Below are positions 27,177 to 37,630 of a stretch of 56,294 nt of DNA, in pieces. Made by a program: the position numbers and the translations under genes. A model generated the notes under the pieces. That model searched no databases, had not been told where the DNA came from, and saw only the letters and a list, made by a program, of their open reading frames with translations. Positions within the stretch are counted from its first letter, which is position 1; each line of letters begins with the position of its first letter. This stretch comes from Hyella patelloides LEGE 07179. Its GTDB lineage: Bacteria > Cyanobacteriota > Cyanobacteriia > Cyanobacteriales > Xenococcaceae. The stretch is from assembly GCF_900659865.1 (NCBI RefSeq), contig NZ_LR213781.1, positions 1 to 56,294 of the forward strand, written 5' to 3'.

Positions 27177-27345
27177 TCTATCTGTTTTAGATGCTAAAGG
27201 TAGGTGGTAAGTAAAATCAGCTACTTACTTTCCTCCTCCTATGGTATCAAAAATTAGTAAGTGTGTGCCGATTCTCCTTTGGCGATTTTTATGGGAGACC
27301 AAAGCATTTTGAGGAAACACCTAGCCCTACCCTTATTGAAAGCAC
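27152..27345 (-). ncRNA. Candidate structured non-coding RNA upstream of rimP (6S-like layout)
   Basis: Between fcl and rimP, about 195 nt in the minus sense form paired blocks without an open frame. UAGGUG (about 27324) pairs with CACCUA near the 3' end. UUUCCUC pairs with GAGGAAA, and inside that arm CUUUGG pairs with CCAAAG. On the 3' side GUAAGUA-loop-UACUUAC makes a separate hairpin. The transcript would end at a GGGU/ACCC hairpin plus seven T. A closing stem, an open middle with a small 3' hairpin, and a long apical arm match 6S RNA architecture and size. I could not confirm sequence identity with known cyanobacterial 6S RNA; it might instead be a leader of the operon. Confidence 0.45.
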
Positions 27346-27371
27346 TTTCTTCGTTGCCTTTGTAATGACAA

Positions 27372-28328
<957 letters not shown>

Positions 28329-28373
28329 TTAGTTATATTTTCAGCTTTGATACAAAAGAGATCATATCCTAGC

Positions 28374-29453
28374 TCAGTCTACAGTCAATGCCAAATTGGT
28401 TCTTTCTCTTACTCGGTCGTCAATTGTTGAGGTATTATCACCATTGGGAGTAGGTTCACCGATAGCTGCCAAATCAGCATCTACCATCAGTTTTACCAAT
28501 CCTTCAAAGGTAACAGAAGGTTCCCAGTTGAGTTGTTTTTTAGCTTTTGCAGGATCGCCAATGAGTAAATCTACTTCGGCTGGGCGTAAATAGCGGGGAT
28601 CGAATTTTACATAGTCATTCCAGTCGAGATTGACGTAATTAAATGCCACATCAAGAAATTCTTTAATTGAATGAGTTTCTCCTGTAGCAACTACATAATC
28701 ATCGGGATTATCCTGTTGTAGCATGAGCCACATTGCTCTAACATAGTCTTTGGCATAACCCCAATCTCTTTTCGAGTCAAGATTACCCAAATAAAGGTCT
28801 TTCTGTGTTCCTGCGACAATTCTAGCTACGGCTCTAGTAATTTTACGGGTGACAAAGGTTTCTCCACGACGGGGAGATTCATGGTTAAAGAGAATGCCAT
28901 TACAAGCGAACAGATCGTAAGATTCCCGATAATTGATTGTTTGCCAGTGTCCGTAAACTTTAGCGCAGGCGTAAGGACTACGAGGATAAAAAGGAGTGGT
29001 TTCACTTTGGGGTACATCTTGCACTTTACCAAACATTTCGGAAGAACCTGCTTGATAAAAACGAACTTCAATCCCTGTTCTTTTTTGGTAATCACGAATC
29101 GCTTCAAGTAAACGCAAGACTCCCATGCCTACTGCATCTACTGTATATTCGGGAGAGTCAAAACTTACTCTGACGTGAGATTGCGCTCCTAAGTTGTAAA
29201 TTTCTACTGGCTTAACTTCTTCCAAAATCCGTCGCAGGGTTGTGCCATCAGTTAAGTCTCCATAGTGCAGAAACAGTTTTGCTTGGGGACTATGGGGATC
29301 GACATACATATGATCGATTCTGTCAGTATTAAAAGTAGAAGTTCGGCGAATAATGCCATGAACTTCGTAACCTTTTTCTAAAAGTAATTCACTTAAATAA
29401 GAACCATCTTGACCTGTAATACCTGTGATTAAAGCCCTTTTGGATTCAGTCAT
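28374..29453 (-). CDS. gmd: GDP-mannose 4,6-dehydratase
   Basis: 359 residues from ATG 29453 ([20 protein letters not shown]), the usual family start; the frame runs on for 28 more codons upstream, but that extension is not conserved-looking. NAD(P)-binding TGITGQDG (10-17), [33 protein letters not shown], and catalytic Y161/K165 in [12 protein letters not shown], with [19 protein letters not shown] in the C-terminal half. Converts GDP-mannose to GDP-4-keto-6-deoxymannose for fcl. The 167 nt upstream of its open frame contain no gene. Confidence 0.96.
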   Translation of the reverse strand: MTESKRALITGITGQDGSYLSELLLEKGYEVHGIIRRTSTFNTDRIDHMYVDPHSPQAKLFLHYGDLTDGTTLRRILEEVKPVEIYNLGAQSHVRVSFDSPEYTVDAVGMGVLRLLEAIRDYQKRTGIEVRFYQAGSSEMFGKVQDVPQSETTPFYPRSPYACAKVYGHWQTINYRESYDLFACNGILFNHESPRRGETFVTRKITRAVARIVAGTQKDLYLGNLDSKRDWGYAKDYVRAMWLMLQQDNPDDYVVATGETHSIKEFLDVAFNYVNLDWNDYVKFDPRYLRPAEVDLLIGDPAKAKKQLNWEPSVTFEGLVKLMVDADLAAIGEPTPNGDNTSTIDDRVRERTNLALTVD

Positions 29454-29704
29454 AGTCAGCTTTTCCCAATAATGTTGAACTTTGGCGATCGCCTTTGTGA
29501 GCGGAATTCCAGATTTCAACGATACCCCGTTACTCAAGTATCTTGATAGTTAATACTAAAATACTTAGGTGTTGGGTATTCTTCTGGATTAAGGCGATCC
29601 GATCTTTCCTAAAATAACTCAAATTTTGACGGATCGTTGATGCTCAAAACATCAAGATTTAATGAAGAGTCGAGATCGTTCACCTCAAATTTACGAAGAA
29701 CAAT

Positions 29705-30442
29705 TTAGTAAGCACCATTGTTATTAGGTGAAATTACTACACCAATGGTTTTAAAAATCACCCAAATATCTAACAACCAGTTGCGACTGGTAGCGTAATA
29801 AACGTCAATTTGAACTCTTTTAGGATAGGGTATATCATTTCTACCAGACACTTGCCATAATCCTGTAATTCCAGGTTTGATAGTGAGTACGGTATTGATT
29901 CGGCGACCATACTTGTATAGTTCTTCAGGAACTAAAGGACGAGGTCCAACAACGCTCATATCTCCTTTCAGAACATTCCAGAATTGCGGAAATTCATCTA
30001 GACTGGTTAAGCGTAGAAAATGACCTATCCTAGTAATTCGAGGATCTCGTTTTAGTTTGAAGTTATCATCAAATTCTGTTTGCATCTGGGGAGATTCGGC
30101 GATGATAGTTTCTAGCATTTCATCGGCTTTATCTACCATAGTGCGAAACTTAATACAGTTAAAAGGCTGAAAATCTTTACCAACTCTTTGTTGAACGTAA
30201 AATATTGGACCAGGAGAGCTAATTGCAATCAAAATTGCCAAAATTAGATAAAGAGGGGAAAAGAAAATTAAAACAAATAGTGAAAACAAAATATCAAACA
30301 AACGTTTCGCAATATCACCGTCGAGAGCTACTACTAAAGATAAACTTTGAGATTTTTTCGTTTTTGTTAAAGGTGGTTTGCCTTTTTTAAAAAACCCAGG
30401 TAATAACTTGACGGAGCGAGGTTGGCTGTTAGTAGCAGTCAT
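29705..30442 (-). CDS. Undecaprenyl-phosphate sugar-1-phosphate transferase (bacterial sugar transferase family)
   Basis: 245 residues, PF02397-type. It moves a sugar-1-phosphate from a nucleotide sugar to undecaprenyl phosphate and so starts exopolysaccharide or O-antigen units at the membrane. One membrane hairpin at about 49-75 ([20 protein letters not shown]), then the catalytic block [53 protein letters not shown] and [10 protein letters not shown], ending with [14 protein letters not shown]. The extra N-terminal membrane domain of larger WbaP/CpsE enzymes is absent. Upstream of gmd/fcl in the same operon; the sugar is not determined. Confidence 0.92.
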   Translation of the reverse strand: MTATNSQPRSVKLLPGFFKKGKPPLTKTKKSQSLSLVVALDGDIAKRLFDILFSLFVLIFFSPLYLILAILIAISSPGPIFYVQQRVGKDFQPFNCIKFRTMVDKADEMLETIIAESPQMQTEFDDNFKLKRDPRITRIGHFLRLTSLDEFPQFWNVLKGDMSVVGPRPLVPEELYKYGRRINTVLTIKPGITGLWQVSGRNDIPYPKRVQIDVYYATSRNWLLDIWVIFKTIGVVISPNNNGAY

Positions 30443-30526
30443 CTTACTCCTTACACATCACACACACCACATAATCCAGATTGTATAATCTGGGAAGAGC
30501 GATCCCAGCTTTCTCAAAGACAGTTT

Positions 30527-31759
30527 TTAGATTTGCTGAGTTTGAGATAGTTGTTTGCTCTTGAATTTCAATTTCAAGGAAAATTCTTGACCGCATTGGT
30601 CAATAAATTCCAGATAGGACTTTTTAAAGATTGTCGGGCTAAATTTACTTGCTTGCAAGTAACATTGTTCCATACTAATTTGACTTTGATATTTTTCAAA
30701 TGTTTCTACCGCTTCGACGATCGCATTTACTGTTTGTTCGGCAAACAATAAACCTGTACCTGTTTGAGTACAGTCTCGAATGTCTCGAACGGTTTCGCTG
30801 GCACCTCCTTGTTGATAAGCAATTACTGGTGTCCCACAAGCTTGTGCTTCTACTAGGGCAATACCAAAATCTTCACAAGCAGCATAAACGAAAGCTTTAG
30901 CTTTTGCCATATATTCTTCTACTACACTATGGGGTTGCCAACCTAAAATACGCACATTAGATTGAGCTAAAGCTCGAATTTGCTTGATTTGAGAGCCTTC
31001 ACCAATGACTATCAAGGGTTTTTGTAATTTATTGAATGCTTGGACTATCAGAGCGATTTTTTTGTAGCTGACTAAACGACAAACAGTTAGATAGAAGTCA
31101 CTTTTTTGCGATCGCTGAATGGTGAGTTTTTGAAAGCGATCTATATTTACAGGAGGATAAATAACTTTGGCTTCTCGGCGGTAACAACGCCAAATACGAC
31201 GAGCGGTATGATGAGAATTAGCAATAAAGTAGTCTACCCGATTAGCGGAGGTAACATCCCATTGCCGAAGACGATGCAAAATATATCTTGTCACAATACC
31301 ACTAATTCCTTGGCCTTTGCGATCTCCTTCTAAATAATCCCAAGTCAAGTCCCAAGCATAACGCATTGGAGTATGACAATAGCAAATATGCAATTGGTGG
31401 GGACTGGTGAGAATTCCTTTAGCTACTGCATGGGAAGAAGAGAGAATCACATCGTATGGTCTTAAATCTAATTGTTCGATCGCTATAGGAAGTAAAGGTA
31501 AATATTTCTGTACCCCATTACGAGCCAAAGGGAAGTGTTGTAAAAAGGTAGTACCGATGGTTCGTTTGTAGAGATAACTGTCAGGGTTTGTTGATTGAAA
31601 GTCAATTAGGGCATAAAGTTCCGCATCAATGTATTTCAGAATTTCTTGGACTACTAATTCTGATCCTCCCTTAGCTTTGGGAGTGAGCCATTCATGTACT
31701 AGAGCGTACTTTAATTCCACAGTAATATTACTAAGATAAATTCTTGTGGATTCTACCAC
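30527..31759 (-). CDS. Glycosyltransferase family 4 (GT-B)
   Basis: 410 residues; a GTG at 31720 giving VELKYALVHEWLTPKAKGG would be a more usual start. N-terminal acceptor domain with KGGSELVVQEIL, CYCHTPMRYAWDLTWDYLEG and YFIANSHHTARRIWRCYRRE; C-terminal nucleotide-sugar domain with LVSYKKIALIVQAF, IGEGSQ, and EDFGIALVEAQACGTPVIAY (the E-x7-E pattern). It probably adds a hexose to the lipid-linked chain begun by the downstream sugar transferase. First gene of the polysaccharide operon, divergent from the Arg/Lys-rich gene. Confidence 0.92.
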   Translation of the reverse strand: MVESTRIYLSNITVELKYALVHEWLTPKAKGGSELVVQEILKYIDAELYALIDFQSTNPDSYLYKRTIGTTFLQHFPLARNGVQKYLPLLPIAIEQLDLRPYDVILSSSHAVAKGILTSPHQLHICYCHTPMRYAWDLTWDYLEGDRKGQGISGIVTRYILHRLRQWDVTSANRVDYFIANSHHTARRIWRCYRREAKVIYPPVNIDRFQKLTIQRSQKSDFYLTVCRLVSYKKIALIVQAFNKLQKPLIVIGEGSQIKQIRALAQSNVRILGWQPHSVVEEYMAKAKAFVYAACEDFGIALVEAQACGTPVIAYQQGGASETVRDIRDCTQTGTGLLFAEQTVNAIVEAVETFEKYQSQISMEQCYLQASKFSPTIFKKSYLEFIDQCGQEFSLKLKFKSKQLSQTQQI

Positions 31760-31876
31760 AGAAAAATCAGTATCTTCTGAAAATTACTGAGTGAAATTAC
31801 TGATAATCTAGCTAATTCGATCTGACATTTTCTTGCTCTTAGAAGATACTTGGAGAAACCACAGACCAATTCAAGT

Positions 31877-32269
31877 ATGACCGAGAAACAGAGAAGAAAA
31901 AAAAAATTTAGATGGTTAAGAAGAATAAAACGCCGACTCTTAACTTTCATGTTCCCGAAAAAAACAGCAGGGAAAGAGCAACCAAGAAGAAAGAGAAGGA
32001 TCAAAAAAAGAAGACGCAAAAGCCAGCCTCAAGTACCCTCTTTCTCAGAAATCAGAAACATTTTTGTCTTGCTGTTGAATCCAAAAAAGCGTAGAAGACG
32101 TAGAAAGAAAAGATCATTAGGTAAGAGGATTTATCGCAGTTGGCTCAAATTTGCGCAAAATGTTGCCCAATGGAATCAAAAACTTCTGGCACCCAGGAAA
32201 CGGAGAAGAAGACGCAGAAGAAAGCAATACTCTGTATATGTAATGTCAAATCAAAAAAAAGTTGATTAA
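31877..32269 (+). CDS. Extremely Arg/Lys-rich small protein of unknown function
   Basis: About 130 residues from ATG 31877 (a TTG at 31850 would add 9). Nearly half the residues are Arg or Lys, in three clusters (RRKRRIKKRRRK, KKRRRRRKKR, RKRRRRRRRK) separated by short hydrophobic helices (FSEIRNIFVLLLNP, IYRSWLKFAQNVAQW). Almost no acidic residues; the pI must be far above 11. It could bind nucleic acid or anionic polymer, but no family is recognised. The overlapping minus frame 31753-32019 is Leu/Phe-rich because of the same A-rich DNA and looks like a shadow. It lies between the polysaccharide operon and the symporter and ends in a hairpin plus T-run. Confidence 0.6.
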   Translation: MTEKQRRKKKFRWLRRIKRRLLTFMFPKKTAGKEQPRRKRRIKKRRRKSQPQVPSFSEIRNIFVLLLNPKKRRRRRKKRSLGKRIYRSWLKFAQNVAQWNQKLLAPRKRRRRRRRKQYSVYVMSNQKKVD

Positions 32270-32286
32270 ACCAACTCCCTTTTTTA
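32260..32286 (+). terminator. Probable terminator after the Arg/Lys-rich gene
   Basis: AGTTG-ATTAAAC-CAACT hairpin followed by CCCTTTTTT, with its left arm overlapping the stop codon at 32267-32269. The stem is short (5 bp), extended by the A-run/T-run flanks. Confidence 0.55.
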
Positions 32287-32410
32287 CTTTATAGAAAAGG
32301 TTTACGATCGAAAATTAAGATATATTAACTAGAGATGATTTTTGTTAAGATATCGAACATTGCATATTTTATTTAGTCTCGATAGAGTTTTTACACAGAT
32401 AGTAAGCCTG

Positions 32411-33781
32411 ATGGAACAAGTGCTGTTTGTTTCCATTGCAGGGATTCCTTTAATTATTCTGTGGTTAGTTTTGGGAAGTATCTTTTTTACCATACGTTTC
32501 GGCTTTATTGGTATTCGCGGATTTAAACACGCTCTTGATATTGCTAGGGGTAAGTATGATACAGAAGAAGGTACAGGAGAGGTATCGGCATTTGAAGCTT
32601 TAGCAACTGCTTTATCAAGCACAGTCGGTTTGGGTAACATTGCTGGAGTGGCGATCGCAATTCAGATGGGTGGTACAGGGGCAGTTTTTTGGATGAGTAT
32701 GGCTGCTTTTTTTGGGATGGCTAGTAAGTTTATCGAATGTACCCTAGGACAGCAATATCGCCAAATTAATCCTGATGGTACAGTTTCAGGAGGGCCAATG
32801 TATTATTTGTCTGAGGGCTTACAAGAATTAGGTTTTGCTAAATTAGGCAAGATCATGGGGCTGGTGTTTGCTATTTTCTGCACTGGTGCTTCTTTTGGCG
32901 GAGGCAATATGTTTCAGGTTAATCAATCTTTCGCTGCTATAACGGCTTTATTTCCTAGTTGGGAGAGTTATAACTGGTTATTTGGCATCTTAGCTGCAAT
33001 TTTTGTAGGTTTAGTTATTCTTGGCGGTATTAATCGTATCGGGATAGTAACAAGCAAGTTAGTGCCGTTGATGATTGGGATTTATTTGGCTGCTTGTCTA
33101 TGGGTTATTGCCGTGAATATTACAGAAGTCCCCCAAGCAATTAATACTATATGGCAGCAGGCTTTTTCGGCAAATGCCATCGAAGGGGGTTTTGTGGGAA
33201 TGCTGGTGTTAGGAATACGTCGTAGTGCTTTTTCTAATGGTGCGGGTATGGGAACTGCTGCGATCGCTCATTCGGCTGCGAAAACTGATGAACCCATTAA
33301 AGAGGGGATTGTGGCAATTTTAGAACCTTTTATCGATACAATTATAATTTGTAATTTGACTGCTTTAGTTATTATCTTAACTGGCACTTATGGCAATAAT
33401 GTTGCAGCCGATATTAGTGGTTCAGAATTAACAGCGTTAGCTTTTTCTCAAATAATTGATTGGTTTCCCTATGTTTTAGCCGTAGTAATTTTACTGTTTG
33501 GTTTTTCTACTACGGTTGCTTGGAGTTATTATGGTGAAAAATCTTGGGCTTATTTATTTGGAAAAGATTATATTTTTATTTATAAAGGTCTGTTTTTAAT
33601 TTGTATTTTTTTAGGGGCAATTATTGATTTAGGAGTAGTAGTAGACTTTAGCGATATGATGTTAATTGCTATGGCTGTGCCGAATATTTTGGGTTGTTTA
33701 TTATTATCTAACAAAGTAGCTAAAAGTCTAAGTAATTATTGGTTCAAACTTAATCTTAAATCAATAATTAGTAATCAGTAA
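32411..33781 (+). CDS. Sodium:alanine/glycine symporter (AGCS family)
   Basis: 456 residues from ATG 32411 (an upstream TTG at 32342 would add 23). Multi-pass inner-membrane carrier; about ten hydrophobic segments are visible. AGCS signature FEALATALSSTVGLGNIAGV, with IAIQMGGTGAVFWMSMAAFF, YRQINPDGTVSGGPMYYLSE and RRSAFSNGAGMGTAAIAHSA, the last being the substrate-site region. It imports Ala/Gly with sodium. Monocistronic; convergent with carB. Confidence 0.9.
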   Translation: MEQVLFVSIAGIPLIILWLVLGSIFFTIRFGFIGIRGFKHALDIARGKYDTEEGTGEVSAFEALATALSSTVGLGNIAGVAIAIQMGGTGAVFWMSMAAFFGMASKFIECTLGQQYRQINPDGTVSGGPMYYLSEGLQELGFAKLGKIMGLVFAIFCTGASFGGGNMFQVNQSFAAITALFPSWESYNWLFGILAAIFVGLVILGGINRIGIVTSKLVPLMIGIYLAACLWVIAVNITEVPQAINTIWQQAFSANAIEGGFVGMLVLGIRRSAFSNGAGMGTAAIAHSAAKTDEPIKEGIVAILEPFIDTIIICNLTALVIILTGTYGNNVAADISGSELTALAFSQIIDWFPYVLAVVILLFGFSTTVAWSYYGEKSWAYLFGKDYIFIYKGLFLICIFLGAIIDLGVVVDFSDMMLIAMAVPNILGCLLLSNKVAKSLSNYWFKLNLKSIISNQ

Positions 33782-33839
33782 CTTTTAAGGGATGAAAAAA
33801 GTAGTAGTTAACAATTAGTTAACTAAAGGATAAATAAAA

Positions 33840-33864
33840 CGAACGGGGAGCTTATCCCCATTCG
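33840..33864. repeat. Inverted repeat between the symporter and carB
   Basis: Arms CGAACGGGGA and TCCCCATTCG with one mismatch around GCTTA. No T-run follows on either side, so it is more like an interspersed palindrome than a terminator, although it sits exactly between two converging genes. Confidence 0.6.
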
Positions 33865-33905
33865 AGGACAATGTAAACTCAAGGGGCTTCCTCTGACTTC
33901 ATCAA

Positions 33906-36900
33906 TTAGTCAATATAATCTTGTAAAGCTTTCACTGTTAAAGGTTCAGACCTCAAAGATTTAATAGCTGCTACGGTGGCTTTTGCTCCTGCAATAGTTG
34001 TCACAATAGGCAATTTATAATTTAATGCCATTCGCCGAATTAATCGCGCATCAGTTTGAGATTCTTCTCCTGTGGGAGTGTTAATAATTAATTGAATTTG
34101 CTTATTTTTAATCCAATCAATTACATGGGGACGACCTTCATGAACTTTTAAGACTAAATCCACATCGGGAATACCATTTTCTTGTAGTACTTTTCTGGTA
34201 CCTGAAGTAGCTACAATTTTAAAGCCAAGATCGATAAATTCTTTAATTACTGGCACCGATAAAGCTTTATCTCGTTCATTCATAGAGACAAAAACTGTAC
34301 CCTCTAACTCCAGGTTAACCCCTGCTGCTATTTCTGCTTTAGCAAAGGCCTTACCGAAGTCACCATCAATACCCATGACTTCCCCTGTTGATCGCATTTC
34401 AGGCCCTAATAGGGTATCACTGCCAGGAAATTTGTTAAAGGGTAATACTGCTTCTTTGACCGCAATATGTTTGGGTACTACTTCTTTGCTAATTCCCAAA
34501 GATTCTATGGTTTTTCCTGACATTATTAAGGAAGCTAGCTTAGCTAAGGGTACACCAGTGGCTTTAGAAACATAGGGTATAGTGCGGGAAGCGCGGGGAT
34601 TGGCTTCTAGAATATACACCTGTTCCCCTTGTACTGCATACTGAATATTCATTAAGCCCACTACGTTGAGGGCTTTGGCTAATTTGTCTGTCCAGGTGCG
34701 AATAGTTGCAACAGCTTTATCAGGAAGGGATTGGAAGGGAATAGAACAAGCAGAATCACCAGAGTGAATACCAGCCTGTTCGATGTGTTCCATAATGCCA
34801 CCAATTACAACATTTCCTATAGCATCACACAAGGCATCCACATCTACTTCGATCGCATTTTCTAGGAATTTATCAATTAAGATGGGATGATCTGGTTCTA
34901 CCTGGACTGCGTATTTCATGTAGCGTTCTAAATCTTCATCAGAATAAACAATTTCCATTGCTCTCCCTCCCAACACATAGGAAGGACGCACTACTACAGG
35001 ATAGTTAATACGATTAGCTATAGCTAGAGATTCTTGATAACTGCGGGCAATACCGTTAGGGGGCTGTAAAATATCTAATTCTCTCAGAATTTTCTCGAAT
35101 CTTTCTCTATTTTCAGCAGTATCAATCGAATCAGGCGATGTCCCCCAAATTTTGGTTTGTAATTCGGATAGGGGCGAATCGCTCTTCGCCCCTACGAGGT
35201 ATTCTTGTAATGGTATGGCTAACTTTAATGGTGTTTGTCCGCCAAATTGCACGATAATACCTTCAGGGTTTTCGGCTTCAATAATGTTTAAAACATCTTC
35301 TCTGGTAAGGGGTTCAAAGTAAAGGCGATCGCTTGTATCATAATCTGTGGATACGGTTTCGGGGTTGGAATTGACCATAATGGTTTCGTATCCTGCATTA
35401 CTAAGGGAAAAAGCAGCATGACAGCAACAGTAATCAAATTCTATCCCCTGTCCAATACGGTTGGGACCTCCCCCCAGAATCATGACTTTCTTCTTATTTG
35501 AAGGTTCGATCTCAGTTTCTCCCTCTTCATAGGTAGAGTAATAGTAAGGAGTAGAAGATTCAAATTCCGCAGCGCAGGTATCTACTGATTTATAGACAGG
35601 AATAATACCGAGAGACTTGCGATGTTGTCTGACTCGATCTTCTGTAGTTTTGGTGGCAAAGGCAATTTGATAGTCGCTAAATCCTTGTTGTTTGACTTCT
35701 CGCATTTCCGCAGCAGAAATCTCATTGAGAGACTTGCGTTTAATAATTTTCTCGGCTTCGAGAATCTCCTGAAACTTATCTAAAAACCACATATCCATCG
35801 CAGTTAATTCGTGAATTTCTTCAGGACTCATCCCCAGTTTTAAACCGTGATAAACACTAAAAATTCTTTCAGGGTGGGGATTCCTTAAACTAGAACGTAC
35901 TTGAGGAATGGTGGGTAAAGTTTCTTTTTTGTCACAACCAAAGCCATAACGCCCTGTTTCCAGCGATCGCAATGCTTTTTGAAAAGATTCGCAAAAAGTT
36001 CTGCCAATCGCCATTGCTTCCCCTACAGACTTCATTTGCGTGGTTAAAATTGGTTTTGTCCCAGGGAATTTTTCAAAAGCAAAACGGGGAATTTTAGTAA
36101 CTACATAATCAATTGTGGGTTCAAAAGAGGCAGGAGTTTTCTTCGTAATATCGTTAGGAATTTCATCGAGGGTATAACCCACCGCCAATTTAGCTGCAAA
36201 CTTGGCAATAGGGAAGCCTGTAGCCTTAGAAGCCAAAGCCGAAGAACGAGATACACGAGGATTCATTTCAATGACAATTACGTCCCCACTCACGGGGTTA
36301 ACCGCAAATTGAATATTAGAACCTCCTGTTTCCACACCAATTTCACGAATGATCGCTAAAGAATAATCTCTGAGACGTTGGTACTCTTTATCCGTCAAAG
36401 TTTGGGCTGGTGCCACAGTAATCGAATCTCCTGTATGTACCCCCATCGGGTCAATATTTTCGATGGAACAGATAATTACTACGTTATCTGCTAAATCTCG
36501 CATGACCTCTAATTCGTATTCTTTCCAGCCTAAAAGAGACTTTTCTACGAGAATTTGGTCTACAGGAGAAGCATCCAGCCCCGATTGAGCAATTTCTTCA
36601 TATTCTTCCTGATTATAAGCAATTCCCCCGCCAGTACCCCCTAGAGTAAAAGCAGGACGAATAATCAAAGGATAACTCCCAATTCGATCTGCTACTACTT
36701 TGGCTTCACTCATATTGTTGACAATTCCTGAAGGACAAACAGGAACGCCAATTTTTGCCATTGCATCTTTGAACAATAACCGATCTTCTGCCTTCTCGAT
36801 AGCAGGTAACTTTGCCCCAATAAGCTCTACATTGTAGCGATCTAACACCCCGTTTTTAGCCAGAGAAACTGCCACATTTAACGCGGTTTGTCCTCCCATA

Positions 36901-37166
36901 GTTGGTAGCAATGCATCGGGCTTTTCTTTGGCAATAATTTTTTCAACGATTTCTGGGGTTAGCGGTTCGATGTAAGTTCGATTTGCCATTTCAGGATCGG
37001 TCATAATTGAAGCAGGGTTAGAGTTGACTAACACTACTTCATATCCTTCTTCTCGCAATGCTTTACAGGCTTGAGTACCAGAGTAGTCAAATTCGCAAGC
37101 TTGCCCAATTACAATGGGACCAGAACCAAGGAGTAAGATTTTTTTGAGATCTTCGCGACGAGGCAT
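33906..37166 (-). CDS. carB: Carbamoyl-phosphate synthase large subunit, with in-frame palindrome insert
   Basis: 1086 residues from ATG 37166 ([20 protein letters not shown]). Makes carbamoyl phosphate for arginine and pyrimidines from ammonia supplied by CarA. Both ATP-grasp halves are complete: first half [52 protein letters not shown]; second half [54 protein letters not shown]. The MGS-like allosteric domain ends the protein. In the second half, between PLQEYL and [17 protein letters not shown], the segment [13 protein letters not shown] is encoded by a 26-bp palindrome at 35169-35194 where I expect only a short linker. The enzyme core is untouched. Confidence 0.97.
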   Translation of the reverse strand: MPRREDLKKILLLGSGPIVIGQACEFDYSGTQACKALREEGYEVVLVNSNPASIMTDPEMANRTYIEPLTPEIVEKIIAKEKPDALLPTMGGQTALNVAVSLAKNGVLDRYNVELIGAKLPAIEKAEDRLLFKDAMAKIGVPVCPSGIVNNMSEAKVVADRIGSYPLIIRPAFTLGGTGGGIAYNQEEYEEIAQSGLDASPVDQILVEKSLLGWKEYELEVMRDLADNVVIICSIENIDPMGVHTGDSITVAPAQTLTDKEYQRLRDYSLAIIREIGVETGGSNIQFAVNPVSGDVIVIEMNPRVSRSSALASKATGFPIAKFAAKLAVGYTLDEIPNDITKKTPASFEPTIDYVVTKIPRFAFEKFPGTKPILTTQMKSVGEAMAIGRTFCESFQKALRSLETGRYGFGCDKKETLPTIPQVRSSLRNPHPERIFSVYHGLKLGMSPEEIHELTAMDMWFLDKFQEILEAEKIIKRKSLNEISAAEMREVKQQGFSDYQIAFATKTTEDRVRQHRKSLGIIPVYKSVDTCAAEFESSTPYYYSTYEEGETEIEPSNKKKVMILGGGPNRIGQGIEFDYCCCHAAFSLSNAGYETIMVNSNPETVSTDYDTSDRLYFEPLTREDVLNIIEAENPEGIIVQFGGQTPLKLAIPLQEYLVGAKSDSPLSELQTKIWGTSPDSIDTAENRERFEKILRELDILQPPNGIARSYQESLAIANRINYPVVVRPSYVLGGRAMEIVYSDEDLERYMKYAVQVEPDHPILIDKFLENAIEVDVDALCDAIGNVVIGGIMEHIEQAGIHSGDSACSIPFQSLPDKAVATIRTWTDKLAKALNVVGLMNIQYAVQGEQVYILEANPRASRTIPYVSKATGVPLAKLASLIMSGKTIESLGISKEVVPKHIAVKEAVLPFNKFPGSDTLLGPEMRSTGEVMGIDGDFGKAFAKAEIAAGVNLELEGTVFVSMNERDKALSVPVIKEFIDLGFKIVATSGTRKVLQENGIPDVDLVLKVHEGRPHVIDWIKNKQIQLIINTPTGEESQTDARLIRRMALNYKLPIVTTIAGAKATVAAIKSLRSEPLTVKALQDYID
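35169..35194. repeat. Palindrome of another family inside carB
   Basis: Perfect 10-bp arms TAGGGGCGAA / TTCGCCCCTA around TCGCTC. Similar TAGGGGC/GCCCCTA elements lie between genes elsewhere in the window (20846, 45322). Read in frame in CarB. Confidence 0.9.
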
Positions 37167-37219
37167 AGACTGTATGTTTCCGCTAACAAAATATAACCAG
37201 CGCATATATTCTATAGCCT

Positions 37220-37265
37220 ATTGACCCCATTGCTAGAAACAAAATAAGGAAAAGATAATAATTGA
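37220..37265 (+). repeat. Direct repeat, left copy, flanking the PEP-CTERM region
   Basis: Begins ATTGACCCCATTGC and ends AAAAGATAATAATTGA. About 40 of 46 positions match the copy at 38561-38605. Sequences outside the unit differ, so the match has sharp edges. Confidence 0.8.
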
Positions 37266-37273
37266 GTTAAGGA

Positions 37274-37438
37274 AGGATGAATTATGAGGGATGAAGGATG
37301 AGGGATGAAGGATGAAGGATGAAGGATGAAGGATGAAGGATGAAGGATGAAGGATGAAGGATGAAGGATGAGGGATGAAAGATGAAGGATGAAGGATGCC
37401 CTAAAGGATACCGCTTCGCATAAAGGATGAGGGATGAA
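37274..37438 (+). repeat. Heptanucleotide tandem array (GGATGAA)n
   Basis: About 18 head-to-tail copies of GGATGAA with a few GAGGGAT variants, interrupted once at about 37399-37421 by CCCTAAAGGATACCGCTTCG and then resumed. Such heptamer arrays are common between cyanobacterial genes and vary in copy number. The 464 nt between carB and the next gene hold no coding sequence. Confidence 0.93.
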
Positions 37439-37561
37439 GAAACAGCAAGCCTAAATACTACAATAATAGCTCTTAGGCAAAATGAACTTTTTTACCTATT
37501 GCTATGTTATTCATTATTTTTATTAATATATAGTATTAATACACTATATATTGGGATGTGA

Positions 37562-37578
37562 GGTGGGCATTGCCCACC
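37562..37578. repeat. Short palindrome GGTGGGCA-T-TGCCCACC, copy 2
   Basis: Identical over 17 bases to 17599-17615. It lies about 50 nt beyond the stop of the PEP-CTERM gene. Confidence 0.85.
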
Positions 37579-37630
37579 CTAATCCACGATCTCTGTACGT
37601 TAGTTTTGTAAGATTAACTTTATTAAAATC

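Noticed and set aside
31753-32019. Leu/Phe-rich minus-strand frame opposite the Arg/Lys-rich gene
   Set aside because: Its composition is the mirror of AAG/AGA codons on the other strand; no ribosome site, and it overlaps the start of the GT4 gene.
32261-32410. Glycine-type riboswitch before the Ala/Gly symporter
   Set aside because: No aptamer core is recognisable; the gap is short and holds the upstream gene's terminator.
37274-37438. Possible CRISPR array
   Set aside because: Units are 7 bp without unique spacers and no cas genes are near; it is a simple tandem repeat.
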